Shown one piece after another: positions 25,593 through 36,325 of a stretch of DNA of 60,572 nt. Origin of the DNA: Pelargonium nanum (Eukaryota > Streptophyta > Magnoliopsida > Geraniales > Geraniaceae). A program made the translations under genes and the position numbers. Each line of letters begins with the position of its first letter. Positions within the stretch are counted from its first letter, which is position 1. Location: positions 1 to 60,572 of the forward strand of contig JAYMTF010000064.1 of assembly GCA_036897485.1 (NCBI GenBank), given 5' to 3'. The notes below the pieces were generated by a model. It worked only from the letters and a program-made list of their open reading frames with translations. It was not told where the DNA came from and searched no databases.

Positions 25593-28573
25593 ATGTCCAG
25601 CGCCGGCGCCGGTGCTCTGTTCTCAGCTGCTCTGCTTCTTATTCTTCATCACTCTCTCCTACCTCTAGTCTCTTCTCAGGGATCTTCATCTCCTTGGCCT
25701 ACACTTTCTGGTAATCAATCACTCTTCAACCATGCAAATATATATGTTCATGCAATATATTAAACCTACTTGTTCATTTGGTTCATTTTGCAGGTAATCC
25801 ACCTCTTGTCGTAGCTCGCGGTGGCTTTTCCGGGCTGTTTCCAGATTCCAGTATAGCTGCTTACAGAGTGGCATTGATAACTAGTCTACCAAATGCAGTT
25901 TTGTGGTGTGATGTGCAACTGACAAAAGATGCATCTGGTTTATGCTTTCCAGATATGAATCTTGATAATGCTTCTGATGTATCAAAATTTTTCCCAAACA
26001 GAGAAAAAACTTACCTTGTTAATGGGTCTCCTACCTCTGGATTCTTCTCTCTTGATTTCACTCTAAATGACCTGTTCAATGTCTCCTGTAAGTTCATTTT
26101 TATCCAAAATTTACTTCTTTATATTACTTGTCATGTGAAGAAACTATATATGAAGTTTATGGTATGTGTTTTATGATGCTGAGCAGTGGTACAAAAATTA
26201 TCTTATCGAACTGAGCGGTTCGACACTAATTTCTTCCCAATTCTCACTGTTGAGGATGTTGCCTCACAAATCAAACCACCAGCTGGCTTGTGGTTGAATA
26301 TTCAGGTAATTATTAATAACTTGTTAATTTCTTGGTAATTGTTTTGAATTTTGTTTTGTACCAGCCTTTTGATTGTTGTATCTCTGCAGCATGATATGTT
26401 CTATGCACAAAATAATCTGAGTATGAGAAGCTATGTACTTGCGGTGTCTAGACGCGTAGCTGTTAGCTATATCTCGTCACCAGAAGTGGGTTTCTTGAGA
26501 AGCATCATGGCACAATTTAGCCGCAACGCTACTACGAAATTGGTTTTTCGTTTCCTAGGAAAAGATGAGATTGAGCCGTCCACCAATCTGACTTACAGAT
26601 CCCTCTTGACAAATCTTACATTTGTTAAGACTTTTGCCACGGGGATTCTTGTCCCGAAGACTTATATATGGCCGGTGGATGAAGCTATGTATCTACTACC
26701 TCATACCACACTTGTCTCGGATGCTCACGAGGCAGGACTTGAAGTTCATGCGTCGGATTTTATGAATGATGTTCCATTCAGCTACGACTATAGTTATGAT
26801 CCGGTCGCTGAGTATCTGTCTTTCATTGACAATGGCAACTTTTCCGTTGATGGCGTGCTCTCGGACTTCCCAATTACTCCCTCTGAGGCCATAGGTGAGC
26901 TACCTTCTTCTTCCACTAGTGATTAAATGTACTATGCTATTGCTAATTTCACTTCTTGTAATATGCAGATTGCTTTTCTCACCTAAGCACAAATGATTCA
27001 GCTAAAGGTATGCCTCTTGATGAAATATTTGAATGACAGAACATTGCTAGAATATAAATGTTAACCAATTTGTTTCGCCTTGATCACGTTACAGTGAAGG
27101 CGCTTGTTATCTCGAAGAATGGAGCGAGCGGGGACTACCCTGGATGTACTGAGACGGCCTATACAACAGCTATTTCGGATGGCGTTGACATTCTTGATTG
27201 TTCTGTTCAAATGGCAAAGGACGGGACACCATTTTGCTTAAGCTCTATTAATCTTTTTGACAGCACAACAGTTGGTCAATCTGAATTTAGCAATCGTTCG
27301 ATGACTATTCCAGAAATCAAGGCTGGCACTGGAATATACACCTTCAGCTTGACATGGCCCGAGATTCAGACCTTGACGCGTAAGTTAAAAACATTGATAG
27401 TCTAAACATGTGAACATTGTATTTCTGTATATCCTTCCCTTTGTATTCTCTGCAGCGGCCATATCAAATCCATATTCACAAGCCAAATTGTTCCGGAATC
27501 CGAGAAACAGAAACAAAGGGAATAAGTTTCTATCTTTGTCTGATTTTCTCTCCCTCACAAACAGCACAAGTTCACTTACCGGCGTCTTGATAAACATAGA
27601 GGTAACATTTTTCATGTTTGGTAATTGGTATCCACAAACGAAAATCATTGTAATTAGAAATGTTTACAATGAAGCCTACTTACTATTTGTTCGATTTCGT
27701 TTTTTTCGTTCATTTTTCAGAATGCAGCCTATCTTGCAGAGAATCAGGGCTTAGGTGTTACTGATGCTGTTCTTGGTGCATTGAACAAAGCTGGTTATGA
27801 CAACAAAACCACCCAAAAAGTCATGATTCAGTCCACCAACAGTTCCGTGCTAATGAAATTCAAGGCGAGAGGCAATTACGAGCTTGTCTACAAGATCGAT
27901 GAGACTATCCGCGATGTCCTCAGCTCGGCCATTGATGATATCAAGAACTTTGCTCAATCTGTAGTCATAGGCAAAGATTCTGTCTTCCCGGACAACGAGC
28001 AATTTCTCACCGGTTCTACAGATTTAGTGTCAAAGCTGCAAAATGCTAGCCTCTCTGTCTATGTGGAGACCTTTAGCAATGAATTTTTTTCTCAAGCATG
28101 GGACTTCTTCTCAGATCCTACGGTAGAGATCAATTCCTATGTCGTGGGAGCGAGTATTGATGGCGTCGTCACAGATTTCCCCAAGACAGCTGCTTCATAT
28201 AAAAGTAAGTGTACTAAAATAGAAGATAAGATTTTTGTTTATACAATTGTTGTTTGTTCTAAGTCTTTTTGTGTGGAATGCAGAGAACTTATGCTTAAAC
28301 TTGGGAAACAATACGCCTGCATATATGAGGCCTGTGCAGCCTGGCAATCTTTTGCAGCTTATGAATCCTCAGTTCATGCCACCGGCTGAGGCTCCGTTAC
28401 CAGTGTTGACAGATTCTGATTTTTTGGAGCCGCCTCTGCCTCCGGTTTCAGCCAAAGTTCCATCTTCCGGCCCTGGTGGGGGAGCTGCTCCGCCAAACGG
28501 ACAGCCTAAAAGCTCTCCACAAGCTTTGCTTCTGAGTTTGGCTATCCTTCTTGCAGCTTGTTTCCTACTTTGA
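25593..28573 (+). CDS. SHV3/GDPDL-type GPI-anchored glycerophosphodiesterase-like protein, copy 2
   Basis: A tandem paralogue of the preceding gene with the same nine-exon plan and the same intron phases: 25593-25710, 25794-26087, 26187-26305, 26390-26894, 26969-27007, 27095-27379, 27456-27601, 27721-28204 and 28284-28573. It encodes 759 residues. The signal peptide, both GDPD-like domains ([13 protein letters not shown] and [12 protein letters not shown]), the [14 protein letters not shown] linker and the hydrophobic GPI tail are all present. Exon lengths match copy 1 exactly in five exons and differ by multiples of three in the others. Introns are shorter, which makes this gene about 3.0 kb against 5.3 kb. 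Both copies look intact. Regulation is likely separate, since their promoters show little resemblance. Confidence 0.94.
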
Positions 28574-29229
28574 AATTGTTAACCTGTCAACGTGTAGTTA
28601 TCCCTGAATTCTTTGATAATGTATAAAAATACATGTGTGAATCCTACTGTTTATTTGAGTTCATTTTTTCATCCAATAAATAGTCGTCTATTCCATTTTC
28701 TTTAATTATTCACACATTTCAGTTTAAAATCTCTCGACATTCTATCATGAATTTAGATAAATAGTCTAGAACTTTGAAACTACTAGACTTGAGTAGTAAG
28801 GGTGCATTCTTGAAAGATTTGGAGTTTGAGTACATGGGATCTCGCATCTAAGAGGCAAGCATGCAAATCGCTCTTGCGTGGATCTATACGCCCTAGAGGT
28901 GCGAATGTCTCGTGGAGGCATATCCGCCTGTTGATTCGCTTGCGAGGCCATTGGGTCCCATGTGTAGGGGTTGGAGGAACTAGAGGAGGTCCTTTGAGTA
29001 GCGCATGTAACCTTGAGAGCATATGAGAGGGTTTAAAAGACGTTGGAGAGGTAATGATGGGTTCGTGAGGTGACTAAGGGCCTACTAGAGGTGCACGAGC
29101 CTCTTGCGGGTAGTCAGGAGGAAGTTACACGTAGTGAGAGTCACCATATGTCATTTTGGGAGGTGCAAGACCCCTTGCAGATGCATGTGCCGGCCTCCTA
29201 ATGGCCAAATAAATTATGAAAATATTCAT
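28574..29229. other. Intergenic, with a GC-rich patch
   Basis: After the GDPDL 3' end, about 28790-29200 is clearly richer in G and C than its surroundings and repeats words such as 'gaggtgc', 'cttgcg' and 'actagagg'. Short open frames exist on both strands, but none shows a family signature. It may be a fragment of a repeat family. Confidence 0.5.
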
Positions 29230-29383
29230 GTATCATCGATAACAATGAAAACACAAGTAGTCATGTGTTATTAACATATTATTGCAACACAATAATTAGT
29301 ACATGACAATGTATTGTTTTCTTGTAACATATCATCATGAGTTGATCGTTGGGAGTGTGAGAATTAATAAAAAGATGTTATCC

Positions 29384-29611
29384 TTAACGACACCGTGATC
29401 CAAGCGGACAACCTCTATGGTAAGGAGGTACGACGTCGTCTTGTTTGCACATTGCTGGATTTCTTCCGTTACATGGAATTTCTTCCTCAGCAATGGCTCC
29501 ATAGTTTAATATTGATCTTCCCTCTGTTTCTTCTACCTCTCCCATTAATATTATTGCAGACATCACAAGTGCAACAAGGCAAAAAGTGACCATACCTTTA
29601 GATAGGGCCAT
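29384..29611 (-). CDS. RALF-like signalling peptide, short form, copy A
   Basis: Encodes 75 residues in one exon: a signal peptide (about 1-31, hydrophobic FCLVALVMSAIILMG) followed directly by a mature peptide of about 44 residues. Four cysteines are arranged as C-x7-C ... C-x5-C, the RALF pattern (IPCNGRNPAMC and GCPLGSRC), preceded by the RALF-typical PPYHRG. The long propeptide with an RRxL cleavage site and the YISY motif of canonical RALFs are missing, as in the short divergent RALF group. RALFs are secreted and signal through CrRLK1L/LLG receptors and wall leucine-rich extensins. Compared with copy B, a codon change ends the protein two residues earlier (CR-stop against CRQG). The TATA-like TATAAAA lies 44 bases upstream. 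Confidence 0.82.
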   Translation of the reverse strand: MALSKGMVTFCLVALVMSAIILMGEVEETEGRSILNYGAIAEEEIPCNGRNPAMCKQDDVVPPYHRGCPLGSRCR

Positions 29612-29654
29612 TTCTAATTCTCACAAACCCACTTCTTACAATTTCTCATTACAT

Positions 29655-29661
29655 TTTTATA
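29655..29661 (-). promoter_or_regulatory. TATA box of RALF copy A
   Basis: TATAAAA on the minus strand, 44 bases before the start codon, within 'gagtataaaaatg'. The same string occupies nearly the same place in RALF copy B, so it is conserved between the paralogues. Confidence 0.65.
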
Positions 29662-29770
29662 CTCAAAAGTTTGTGTTAAATGTGTAAAAATAGCCCTGCT
29701 TTCAAGGGTCACCTCATGTTATTTAAACTATAATTCATTACAAACACTAACCACATGTATAATTTTTATT

Positions 29771-30684
29771 AGTCCATAGAGATAATACTACTAGTACTAA
29801 ATTATGATCGTTTCCTACATTCACTGAAGATCATATGCTAAAAATATCCAGAATATCGGTCCAAGCAGCCTGGATTGGTCTTGTTTCGCAGTTTTGGTTC
29901 CCTAACGGGATCAAACACCTTTGAGACTTGTCTCATTAGATTTGTAACGTCTTTTTCTCGTGCCCAGTGACTTCAGCTCACCGAGAAGCATAATTTGAAA
30001 ATGTGTCCAAAATAGAATTTTCGGGATTCAAATCCCTAAATGGCTTTGATTGACTTCGTGACTTTTGGTCCGTTGGATTCAGAATGTTGTTTCTATTCGG
30101 GTGATCTTGTTGCACCGCAGAGCATAAATTGAAAATATTAGTATCTAAATTATATAACCGTGACCAAAATTAGTTTTTAATAATATTGACCGTTAAGTGG
30201 TGTTGACTGACCTTTGAACAAGGTGCGTTGGATTTGTAGAATCATTTCCCCTATTAGCACAAAAGAAACATATATTCACGTATGGTCAGCACAAAATTCA
30301 TTTTTGGAATCATTTTTCTTGTTTAATTTAGATAATTAATTTGGTCAAATTTTAAGGGTAAATAGACTCTTGTCTTCGTAAATCAATGACATGATTTCGC
30401 TGAATCAAATAGTAAAAGAAAAACGTCAATGTGATCGTTAATTAATCATATAAAATCATTGCTATATATAGATACTAATCAAAGTAGTTTATAATAATTA
30501 TTAGCACATATATAAGTTTTCCTTAAATCCACGGTCTAATAATTTCATTTTCTACATTCCATTGGGATAATATATATTTATTACTCTAAAAAAATCATCA
30601 ATCAAATCACACAAGATAACACAGTCAAGATTCAACGGGAGAGTGTGATTTTATGTAGTTACCAACAGAAGCTTTTTCTTCCAC
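29771..30684. other. Intergenic, between RALF copy A and the polygalacturonase
   Basis: AT-rich sequence without a gene. The stretch 29870-30260 has moderate GC and non-random wording ('gttggattcagaatg' and 'gttggatttgtagaatc', about 160 bases apart) and may be part of a dispersed repeat. The last 100 bases form the polygalacturonase promoter. Confidence 0.55.
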
Positions 30685-30692
30685 TATATATA
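30685..30692 (+). promoter_or_regulatory. TATA box of the polygalacturonase gene
   Basis: TATATATA lies about 53 bases before the start codon, a normal plant spacing. Confidence 0.55.
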
Positions 30693-30745
30693 TTTGAAGT
30701 AATTAAACGGTAAACGAGCAAGAAACAAACAAAAGAGACAACAAA

Positions 30746-32218
30746 ATGGGTTTGGAATTAGGTACTTTTTCAAAGTCATTGTTGCTGATGTTTTGCATAA
30801 TTACTATGGTTGAAGCTAGAAGCAATGTTTTCAATGTACATAAATTTGGTGCAGTTCCTGATGGAAACACTGATAACAGCAAGGTAATAATATATACAAA
30901 GTTTACATTCTTTTCATTTCATTTGTTGACGTATACTGAACAAACACTCCATAGGACAAGTGGTTGATTTCACTTGATCCCTCAATGTGTGTACGCTTGC
31001 TGATCAAATATATATACACTGAAATGTTGTACATGTTATTTGATGGGTATATGTATAGGCCTTTTTGAATGCTTGGAGAGCAGCTTGTCAATATAGAGGA
31101 GATAGAGTGGTTATAGTAAGGATCCCAAGAGGCACATACATGGTTGGCCCTGTGCTTTTTGAAGGTCCATGCATCCCCTCCAAAATAGGGTTTGACCTTA
31201 GAGGTGTCCTCAAGGCTCCTTCTGGCAAGTCCTCCCTTGGCCAAGATTCTTGGGTCACCTTTCAGTATCTCAATGGGTTGACTTTGAGTGGTGGAGGGAC
31301 CTTTGATGGTCAAAGGTGCTTCTGCTTGGTCTTACAATGATTGTGCTACTAATCCCAACTGCCCTACTCTGCCTGTTGTAAGTACTTAAATAATATTCAT
31401 CACTTTATATAATCAACTATATATATTTGTAATTGTAATTAACTAACCTCTTTTGTGATTCTTCTCAGTCAGTGAGATTCAACTTTGTGAATGATTCTAG
31501 TATGAACTACATAACATCCATCAACAGCAAGAACTTCCACATGAACCTATTCAAGTGCAACAACATGAGATTTGAGCACATAAACATAAGAGCACCATCC
31601 AACAGCCCCAACACTGATGGCATCCACACTGCTCTCTCCACCAACATCCATATCACTGACTCTACTATAGCCACTGGAGATGACTGCATTTCCATGGGCC
31701 CGGGAACCAAGTTCTTCAACATCTCCAACGTCTTCTGCGGGCCTGGCCATGGCATCAGCATCGGCAGCCTCGGAAGCTTGCCTAACGAAGATCCTGTTTC
31801 TTCTCTGTACATCCACAACTGCACCTTCACTGCCACAACCAATGGCCTCAGGATCAAGACATGGGCACCCTCGAAGCCGGGAGTTGTAACCGACATCACT
31901 TTTGAAGATATCATCCTCAACAATGCTTCCAATCCGATCATCATAGACCAGCATTACTGTCCCTCTAAAACTTGTGACATAAAGGCTTCCTCGGCAGTCA
32001 AGATCAGTGATGTTAGGTTCAGAAATGTAAGAGGGTCTTCGGCTACAAAAGTTGCAGTGGATCTCCAATGTAGCGGCAGCGTACCCTGCAATGGCATGGA
32101 GCTGAGGGACATAAACATAAATTACATGAATGGTAAAAAAACAGAAGCTGCAACTTCATCTTGTTCTAATGTCAAAGGTGTCCACTACGGAAAGCAAAAT
32201 CCTCCTGCTTGCATATAG
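30746..32218 (+). pseudogene. GH28 polygalacturonase (pollen/exo-type) with a one-base frameshift
   Basis: Family members hydrolyse homogalacturonan in the wall. Exons 30746-30883, 31059-31377 and 31469-32218 would give 401 residues without the frameshift. There is a signal peptide, and 'FNVHKFGAVPDGNTDNSKAF' opens the beta-helix. All four GH28 active-site blocks are present: NTDG (about 31610), GDDCIS (about 31678), GHGISIGSLG (about 31749) and RIKTW (about 31853). In exon 2 the run at 31312-31314 holds one A too many. The sequence GGTCAAAGG shifts the frame, and a stop follows ten codons later (31337-31339). The downstream sequence resumes the family frame (SWSYNDC-like) up to the exon end. 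The length 319 is not a multiple of three, which agrees. No splice choice I could find bypasses it. It could be a young pseudogene or an assembly error. Intron 1 carries a SINE-like fragment. Confidence 0.8.
30954..30983 (+). repeat. SINE-like fragment in polygalacturonase intron 1
   Basis: Matches 17417-17446 at 29 of 30 bases ('ggacaagtggttgatttcac...'). The two copies lie 13.5 kb apart in unrelated contexts, so this is a dispersed repeat. Confidence 0.6.
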
Positions 32219-32537
32219 TCTTTTCTCTCCTGCACGCTTGTTCCATCACTACTCTCAACTTAATTTTACCATTTTTTTTATAGATATTCTCTAGAGTCTT
32301 GAACATTATTAGCATTCCTTAGTCCGTATGAAGATGAGTTCTAAAACCCACTTGACCTGACAATCTTGAACAAACTACACATTCAATATATCATTGCTGT
32401 TCGTTTGAGCATTGCAAACTTTGTTTTCCAAAGGTTGTTTTAGTGCTTAAATTTATACCAACAAGTTAGCTTTGCATCCATGTTTGTATTAATCAAAGGC
32501 AAAACAGAAAACATTAAGGTCACTGAGCAAGTAAGGC

Positions 32538-33015
32538 TTACACTGAATATTGGAATTCAATAAACCAGGAATGGTCAATCCCTGAACTCATCACCACAGT
32601 TGACCTCTCTATTTCCCAGTCTTGCTGATACTGCAAAATAGAACTTGCAAAACCGCTGAATTATATATAATAATGAAGTTGGTAAGAGAATGATATAAAC
32701 ATAAAAGGGACAACCTTGAACTTGTCATCTCCTTTGATAGAAAAATATTCCCACATAGGTTCCAGATAAGTCTCAGCCAAATATAACCTACCTGTCGTTG
32801 GCTCTGAACTTCACATATATAAATGATACTAAACTGCTTGGTGGCATGCTCAATGAAAAACTAACATAAATAAACTTTATTTTATTTGATCAGTGCAGCC
32901 CAGAAGGCCATCTGTTTCTGAGATTAGTTGCAGAAAAGCTCATATTAAGTAAACTAATATATACCTGAAGTTTCTCAAATCATGCCTTTGCCAGTGTATA
33001 AATCTCCCAGATAGC
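32538..33015 (-). pseudogene. 3' remnant of an unrecognised gene (three exons)
   Basis: On the minus strand three short exons join in frame: 33015-32965, 32808-32715 and 32630-32538, ending in TAA. All have good splice sites (ctag/gtat, gaag/gttg, gcag). They encode about 79 residues containing GRFIHWQRHDLRNF, RLYLAETYLEPMWEYFSIKG, DWEIERSTVVMSSG and DHSWFIEFQYSV. The composition, rich in Trp and Tyr and stop-free across three exons in phase, looks like a real protein C-terminus. I do not recognise the family. No further exon is visible before the RLP gene begins at 33233 on the other strand, so the 5' part is missing. It is probably a truncated gene whose upstream part was lost when the RLP region was rearranged. 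Confidence 0.55.
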
Positions 33016-33232
33016 CTAGAAAATCAGAGCACCTAAAACCTTTGACCAAAATGTAGCATCTGAAATAATCAACCAACCTTAAAATCTTTCCCACAATAGT
33101 CAATGAAGTTAAGCTTCTACATCTACAATAAAATATTCCTAGGAATTTCCTGTCAAGTTCTAATGACAGCCCCACAATACAGCAATATTAAAGCAAGCAA
33201 TTGCTTTGGCTAAGTTCTGCAACATATAGGAG

Positions 33233-36200
33233 GTGCATACCAGAGCCATGAAATTTCTTATCTTTCTTACTATTCTTGTTTTCTTCCTCTCCAACTTGAA
33301 GGTCATAACTTCTTGTCATGAGGATGAAAGAGAAGCCTTGTTAACTTTCAAATCCCATCTTACAGATCCTACAAATAGGTTGTCTTCGTGGAAGGGCCAA
33401 AACTGCTGCAACTGGCATGGTATTCGTTGTTCAGACTCACTCCATGTTGTAAGTGTCATCCTCCGGAATCCTAATCCGGAAAGCTTGCTGATTAACATGA
33501 ATGGGAAGATTGTTTCCTCTTCCAAGTCAACTGCCATGAATGGTACCATCTCTTCTTCACTCTTCACCCTCACTCATATCCACACTCTCGACCTCAGCTT
33601 CAACAATTTCATGTTTTCAAAGATACCCAAGGCATTTTCAAATCTCACAAGACTAACATATCTTAACCTATCAAATGCTGTGTTCAGAGATTCCATTACA
33701 ACCCAATTTGCCAACCTTACTTCCCTAATATCATTGGATCTTTCATGCTCTTTTCTGGTCTCTAATTTTGCATCCATTTCATATAACTTGACTTCTTCTT
33801 TGAAAATCAATTCTGGTTCTGGCACAGCTTATGCCAATGCTGGCAATCTCTCTTCCCCAAGTCTTGATTGGTTGCAGGGTATGCGTGATCTCAAGGAACT
33901 AATAATCAGTGGTGTTGATCTGTTATATGCATCCAAGTCAACTCAGTGGGCTAAGCCTATATCCATCCTCTCTAATCTTAACTTTATTCGGTTGTCGAAC
34001 TGCGGACTCATCGGAAAAGTTCCCGTGGACTACCTTCTCAACCTCACTCGTCTCTATTCGCTCCAAATGGATTACAACTATCTGACCTCCGAAATTCCGG
34101 GAAGACTTGGAAATCTCAGTTCCCTCTCGATTCTTGATCTAACAAACTCAAACCTACAAGGTCCAGCTCCTCAACTTCCTCAGCTGAGAGAACTTTATGT
34201 GGGCAACAATTCTGATCTCAACATTGATCTGAATAGTTTTTTTGAAGTTCCTTGGGCTAAACTGGAAATTTTGGATATTTCATCCACCCAAGTTTCTGGA
34301 TCAATCCCATCTTCATTTGCCAACACCACTTCACTGACTTATTTCAGTGCATATAATTGTCAAATTCAAGGGTCTATACCTTCTTCTATTACTAATCTTT
34401 CAAAGCTTCAAATTCTGCTGCTTGATATGAACAACTTAAGTGGTATTCTTCCAGTGTCAATAGGGAGCCTAAAAAATCTCCAATATCTGTCTTTGATACA
34501 AAACTCTTTACAAGGTACAATTCCTGATTCAGTTTGTAACATCAGCACTCTCCGGTTTATAGCTTTGTCAATCAACAATCTCACAGGATACCTTCCTGAT
34601 TGTATCAACCAGATTTCAAATCTCCGCTACCTTGATATTTCCAACAACATGATGATGAAGGGAACTGTTTCTCTGAGATCCTTTTCTCAATTGACACTAG
34701 ATGCCATAAGTTTGGGATTTAATGGCCTGACTGTGAAAGTAGACCAAAATCCTTTTCCATCCCACTCCCAGCCACAAACACTGGTCCTGAGTTCATGTCA
34801 AATAGGGGGTAGAATCCCAAATTTCATTTCTAACCTTACCAAACTTGAATTCCTGTCTTTAGCTTATAACAACTTGTCAGGTGAAATCCCTTCGTGGCTG
34901 TTCAACCTACCAAGTCTCGGTTACTTGGATCTCTCTTTCAACCTTCTCCAAGGTATTCTCCCATCTAATATTCAGCTACACTCATACTTTGGCCCCAGCA
35001 CATTGAATTTAGCAAATAACAACCTTCAAGGACCCATTCCTCACAAACTTCAGAACATTGAATCCATAAATTTATCTGGGAACAATTTCTCAGGCAGCAT
35101 ACCAACACAAATAGATCTTGGAAGCACTATATACTTTTCATTATCAAGCAACAAACTCTCTGGTCAGATTCCACTCTCTTTCTGTCATGGAATGAATGTT
35201 TTGGCACTCCTTGATCTTTCAAACAATACACTGTCTGGTACAGTTCCTACCAGCTTAGGCAATTGTACATCTCTGGTTTTTCTAGACCTCAGAAGGAACT
35301 ACCTAAGCGGACGAATTCCGGATGAACTTGGGGAAGTTAGAAGTCTGAGTTATCTGGACCTTAGCAGCAATCGCTTTGATGGCTCTTTTCCAAGTCTTGT
35401 TCAGAAGCTTCAGAATCTGATGGCTCTAAACATGGGATATAACAGATTTGAAGGAAAAATTCCACAATTCATTGGTGACCTCCAAAACCTTCACATTCTT
35501 GTTTTAGAATTTAATTCCTTCAATGGATCAATCCCTCAAGAGATAAACAGGTTAGAGAAGCTGCAATTCATAGGCTTCTCAAACAACAAACTCTCTGGTC
35601 CCATCCCCGACAGATTAGACGGTCTGAAGATGCTAAGAACCAGACCGGAAGATGGAAATATTCTCGGTTACATTATCTCTTCCATATATGCTGGTGTGGA
35701 ACTAGATATGAAGATCAAGGGATCATCATATCAACTTGAGGTGGTCCGCACATACCATAGTGGAATAGATCTCTCATGCAATTCCCTGACTGGGAACATT
35801 CCATCAGAGACTGGCCTTTTGAAGGGTCTCTCTATGCTGAACATCTCACATAATGCTCTCTCTGGTGAAATTCCAGACAGCATTGGCAGAATGAGCGGCT
35901 TGGAATCTCTGGACGTGAGCTTCAACAATCTGAGCGGTGAAATCCCGGTATCATTAAATTTGTTGGATGCTCTCTCTACTGTGAATTTCTCATACAACAA
36001 TTTCAGCGGGAAGATTCCATCAGGGACACGATTTGACACCTGGTATGGAGATGGTTCCGTGTACATTGGGAATGAATTCTTATGTGGTGCTCCTGGTGGG
36101 ATAAGTTGCAACAGCAGTAGTGGTTCCACTCAACAGGAAACGGATGATGCTGAGGATGCCAAAGAGAAGCTGTTACTCTATGGAATTGTGGTTCTTGGGT

Positions 36201-36325
36201 ATGGCGTTGGCTTTTGGGGGCTTTTCATTGTATTATATATTATGGGGGAGAAATGGAGAAAAAGATATTGGAGGGCCATTGAGAAGATAGCATTGAAAAT
36301 TCTTCAATCTCTGCAACAAAAGTGA
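33233..36325 (+). CDS. Leucine-rich-repeat receptor-like protein (RLP), intact, no kinase
   Basis: Single exon, 1030 residues from the first ATG. A second ATG five codons in (33248) directly precedes the hydrophobic core (MKFLIFLTILVFFLSNL) and may be the real start. Order: signal peptide; LRR N-cap with paired Cys (ALLTFKSHLTDPTNRLSSW, QNCCNWHGIRC); about 25-30 plant-type LRRs; an island at about 799-842 (RTRPEDGN ... YHSGIDLSCN); four terminal LRRs; C-cap (FLCGAPGG). An acidic stretch, one transmembrane helix at about 979-1005 with closely spaced glycines (GYGVGFWG), and a short basic tail without kinase follow. RLPs act at the plasma membrane, usually with SOBIR1/BAK1-type kinases, in immunity or development. 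The ligand cannot be inferred. A broken paralogue lies at 54521-57168 in reverse orientation. Confidence 0.93.
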   Translation: MHTRAMKFLIFLTILVFFLSNLKVITSCHEDEREALLTFKSHLTDPTNRLSSWKGQNCCNWHGIRCSDSLHVVSVILRNPNPESLLINMNGKIVSSSKSTAMNGTISSSLFTLTHIHTLDLSFNNFMFSKIPKAFSNLTRLTYLNLSNAVFRDSITTQFANLTSLISLDLSCSFLVSNFASISYNLTSSLKINSGSGTAYANAGNLSSPSLDWLQGMRDLKELIISGVDLLYASKSTQWAKPISILSNLNFIRLSNCGLIGKVPVDYLLNLTRLYSLQMDYNYLTSEIPGRLGNLSSLSILDLTNSNLQGPAPQLPQLRELYVGNNSDLNIDLNSFFEVPWAKLEILDISSTQVSGSIPSSFANTTSLTYFSAYNCQIQGSIPSSITNLSKLQILLLDMNNLSGILPVSIGSLKNLQYLSLIQNSLQGTIPDSVCNISTLRFIALSINNLTGYLPDCINQISNLRYLDISNNMMMKGTVSLRSFSQLTLDAISLGFNGLTVKVDQNPFPSHSQPQTLVLSSCQIGGRIPNFISNLTKLEFLSLAYNNLSGEIPSWLFNLPSLGYLDLSFNLLQGILPSNIQLHSYFGPSTLNLANNNLQGPIPHKLQNIESINLSGNNFSGSIPTQIDLGSTIYFSLSSNKLSGQIPLSFCHGMNVLALLDLSNNTLSGTVPTSLGNCTSLVFLDLRRNYLSGRIPDELGEVRSLSYLDLSSNRFDGSFPSLVQKLQNLMALNMGYNRFEGKIPQFIGDLQNLHILVLEFNSFNGSIPQEINRLEKLQFIGFSNNKLSGPIPDRLDGLKMLRTRPEDGNILGYIISSIYAGVELDMKIKGSSYQLEVVRTYHSGIDLSCNSLTGNIPSETGLLKGLSMLNISHNALSGEIPDSIGRMSGLESLDVSFNNLSGEIPVSLNLLDALSTVNFSYNNFSGKIPSGTRFDTWYGDGSVYIGNEFLCGAPGGISCNSSSGSTQQETDDAEDAKEKLLLYGIVVLGYGVGFWGLFIVLYIMGEKWRKRYWRAIEKIALKILQSLQQK

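Larger units (their letters stand above)
29230..29770 (-). repeat. RALF-containing duplicated block, copy A
   Basis: The reverse complement of this stretch resembles 53290-53800. Similarity covers the RALF coding region, about 150 bases upstream (including the TATA region and 'taaataacatgaggtga') and at least 130 bases downstream ('taagga', 'cacatgat'-type words). The two copies therefore descend from one duplicated segment and now stand in opposite orientation. End points are approximate. Confidence 0.75.

Noticed and set aside
31507..32068. Long antisense frames across polygalacturonase exon 3
   Set aside because: They are mirror readings of the strongly biased GH28 coding sequence; the sense frame holds all catalytic motifs.
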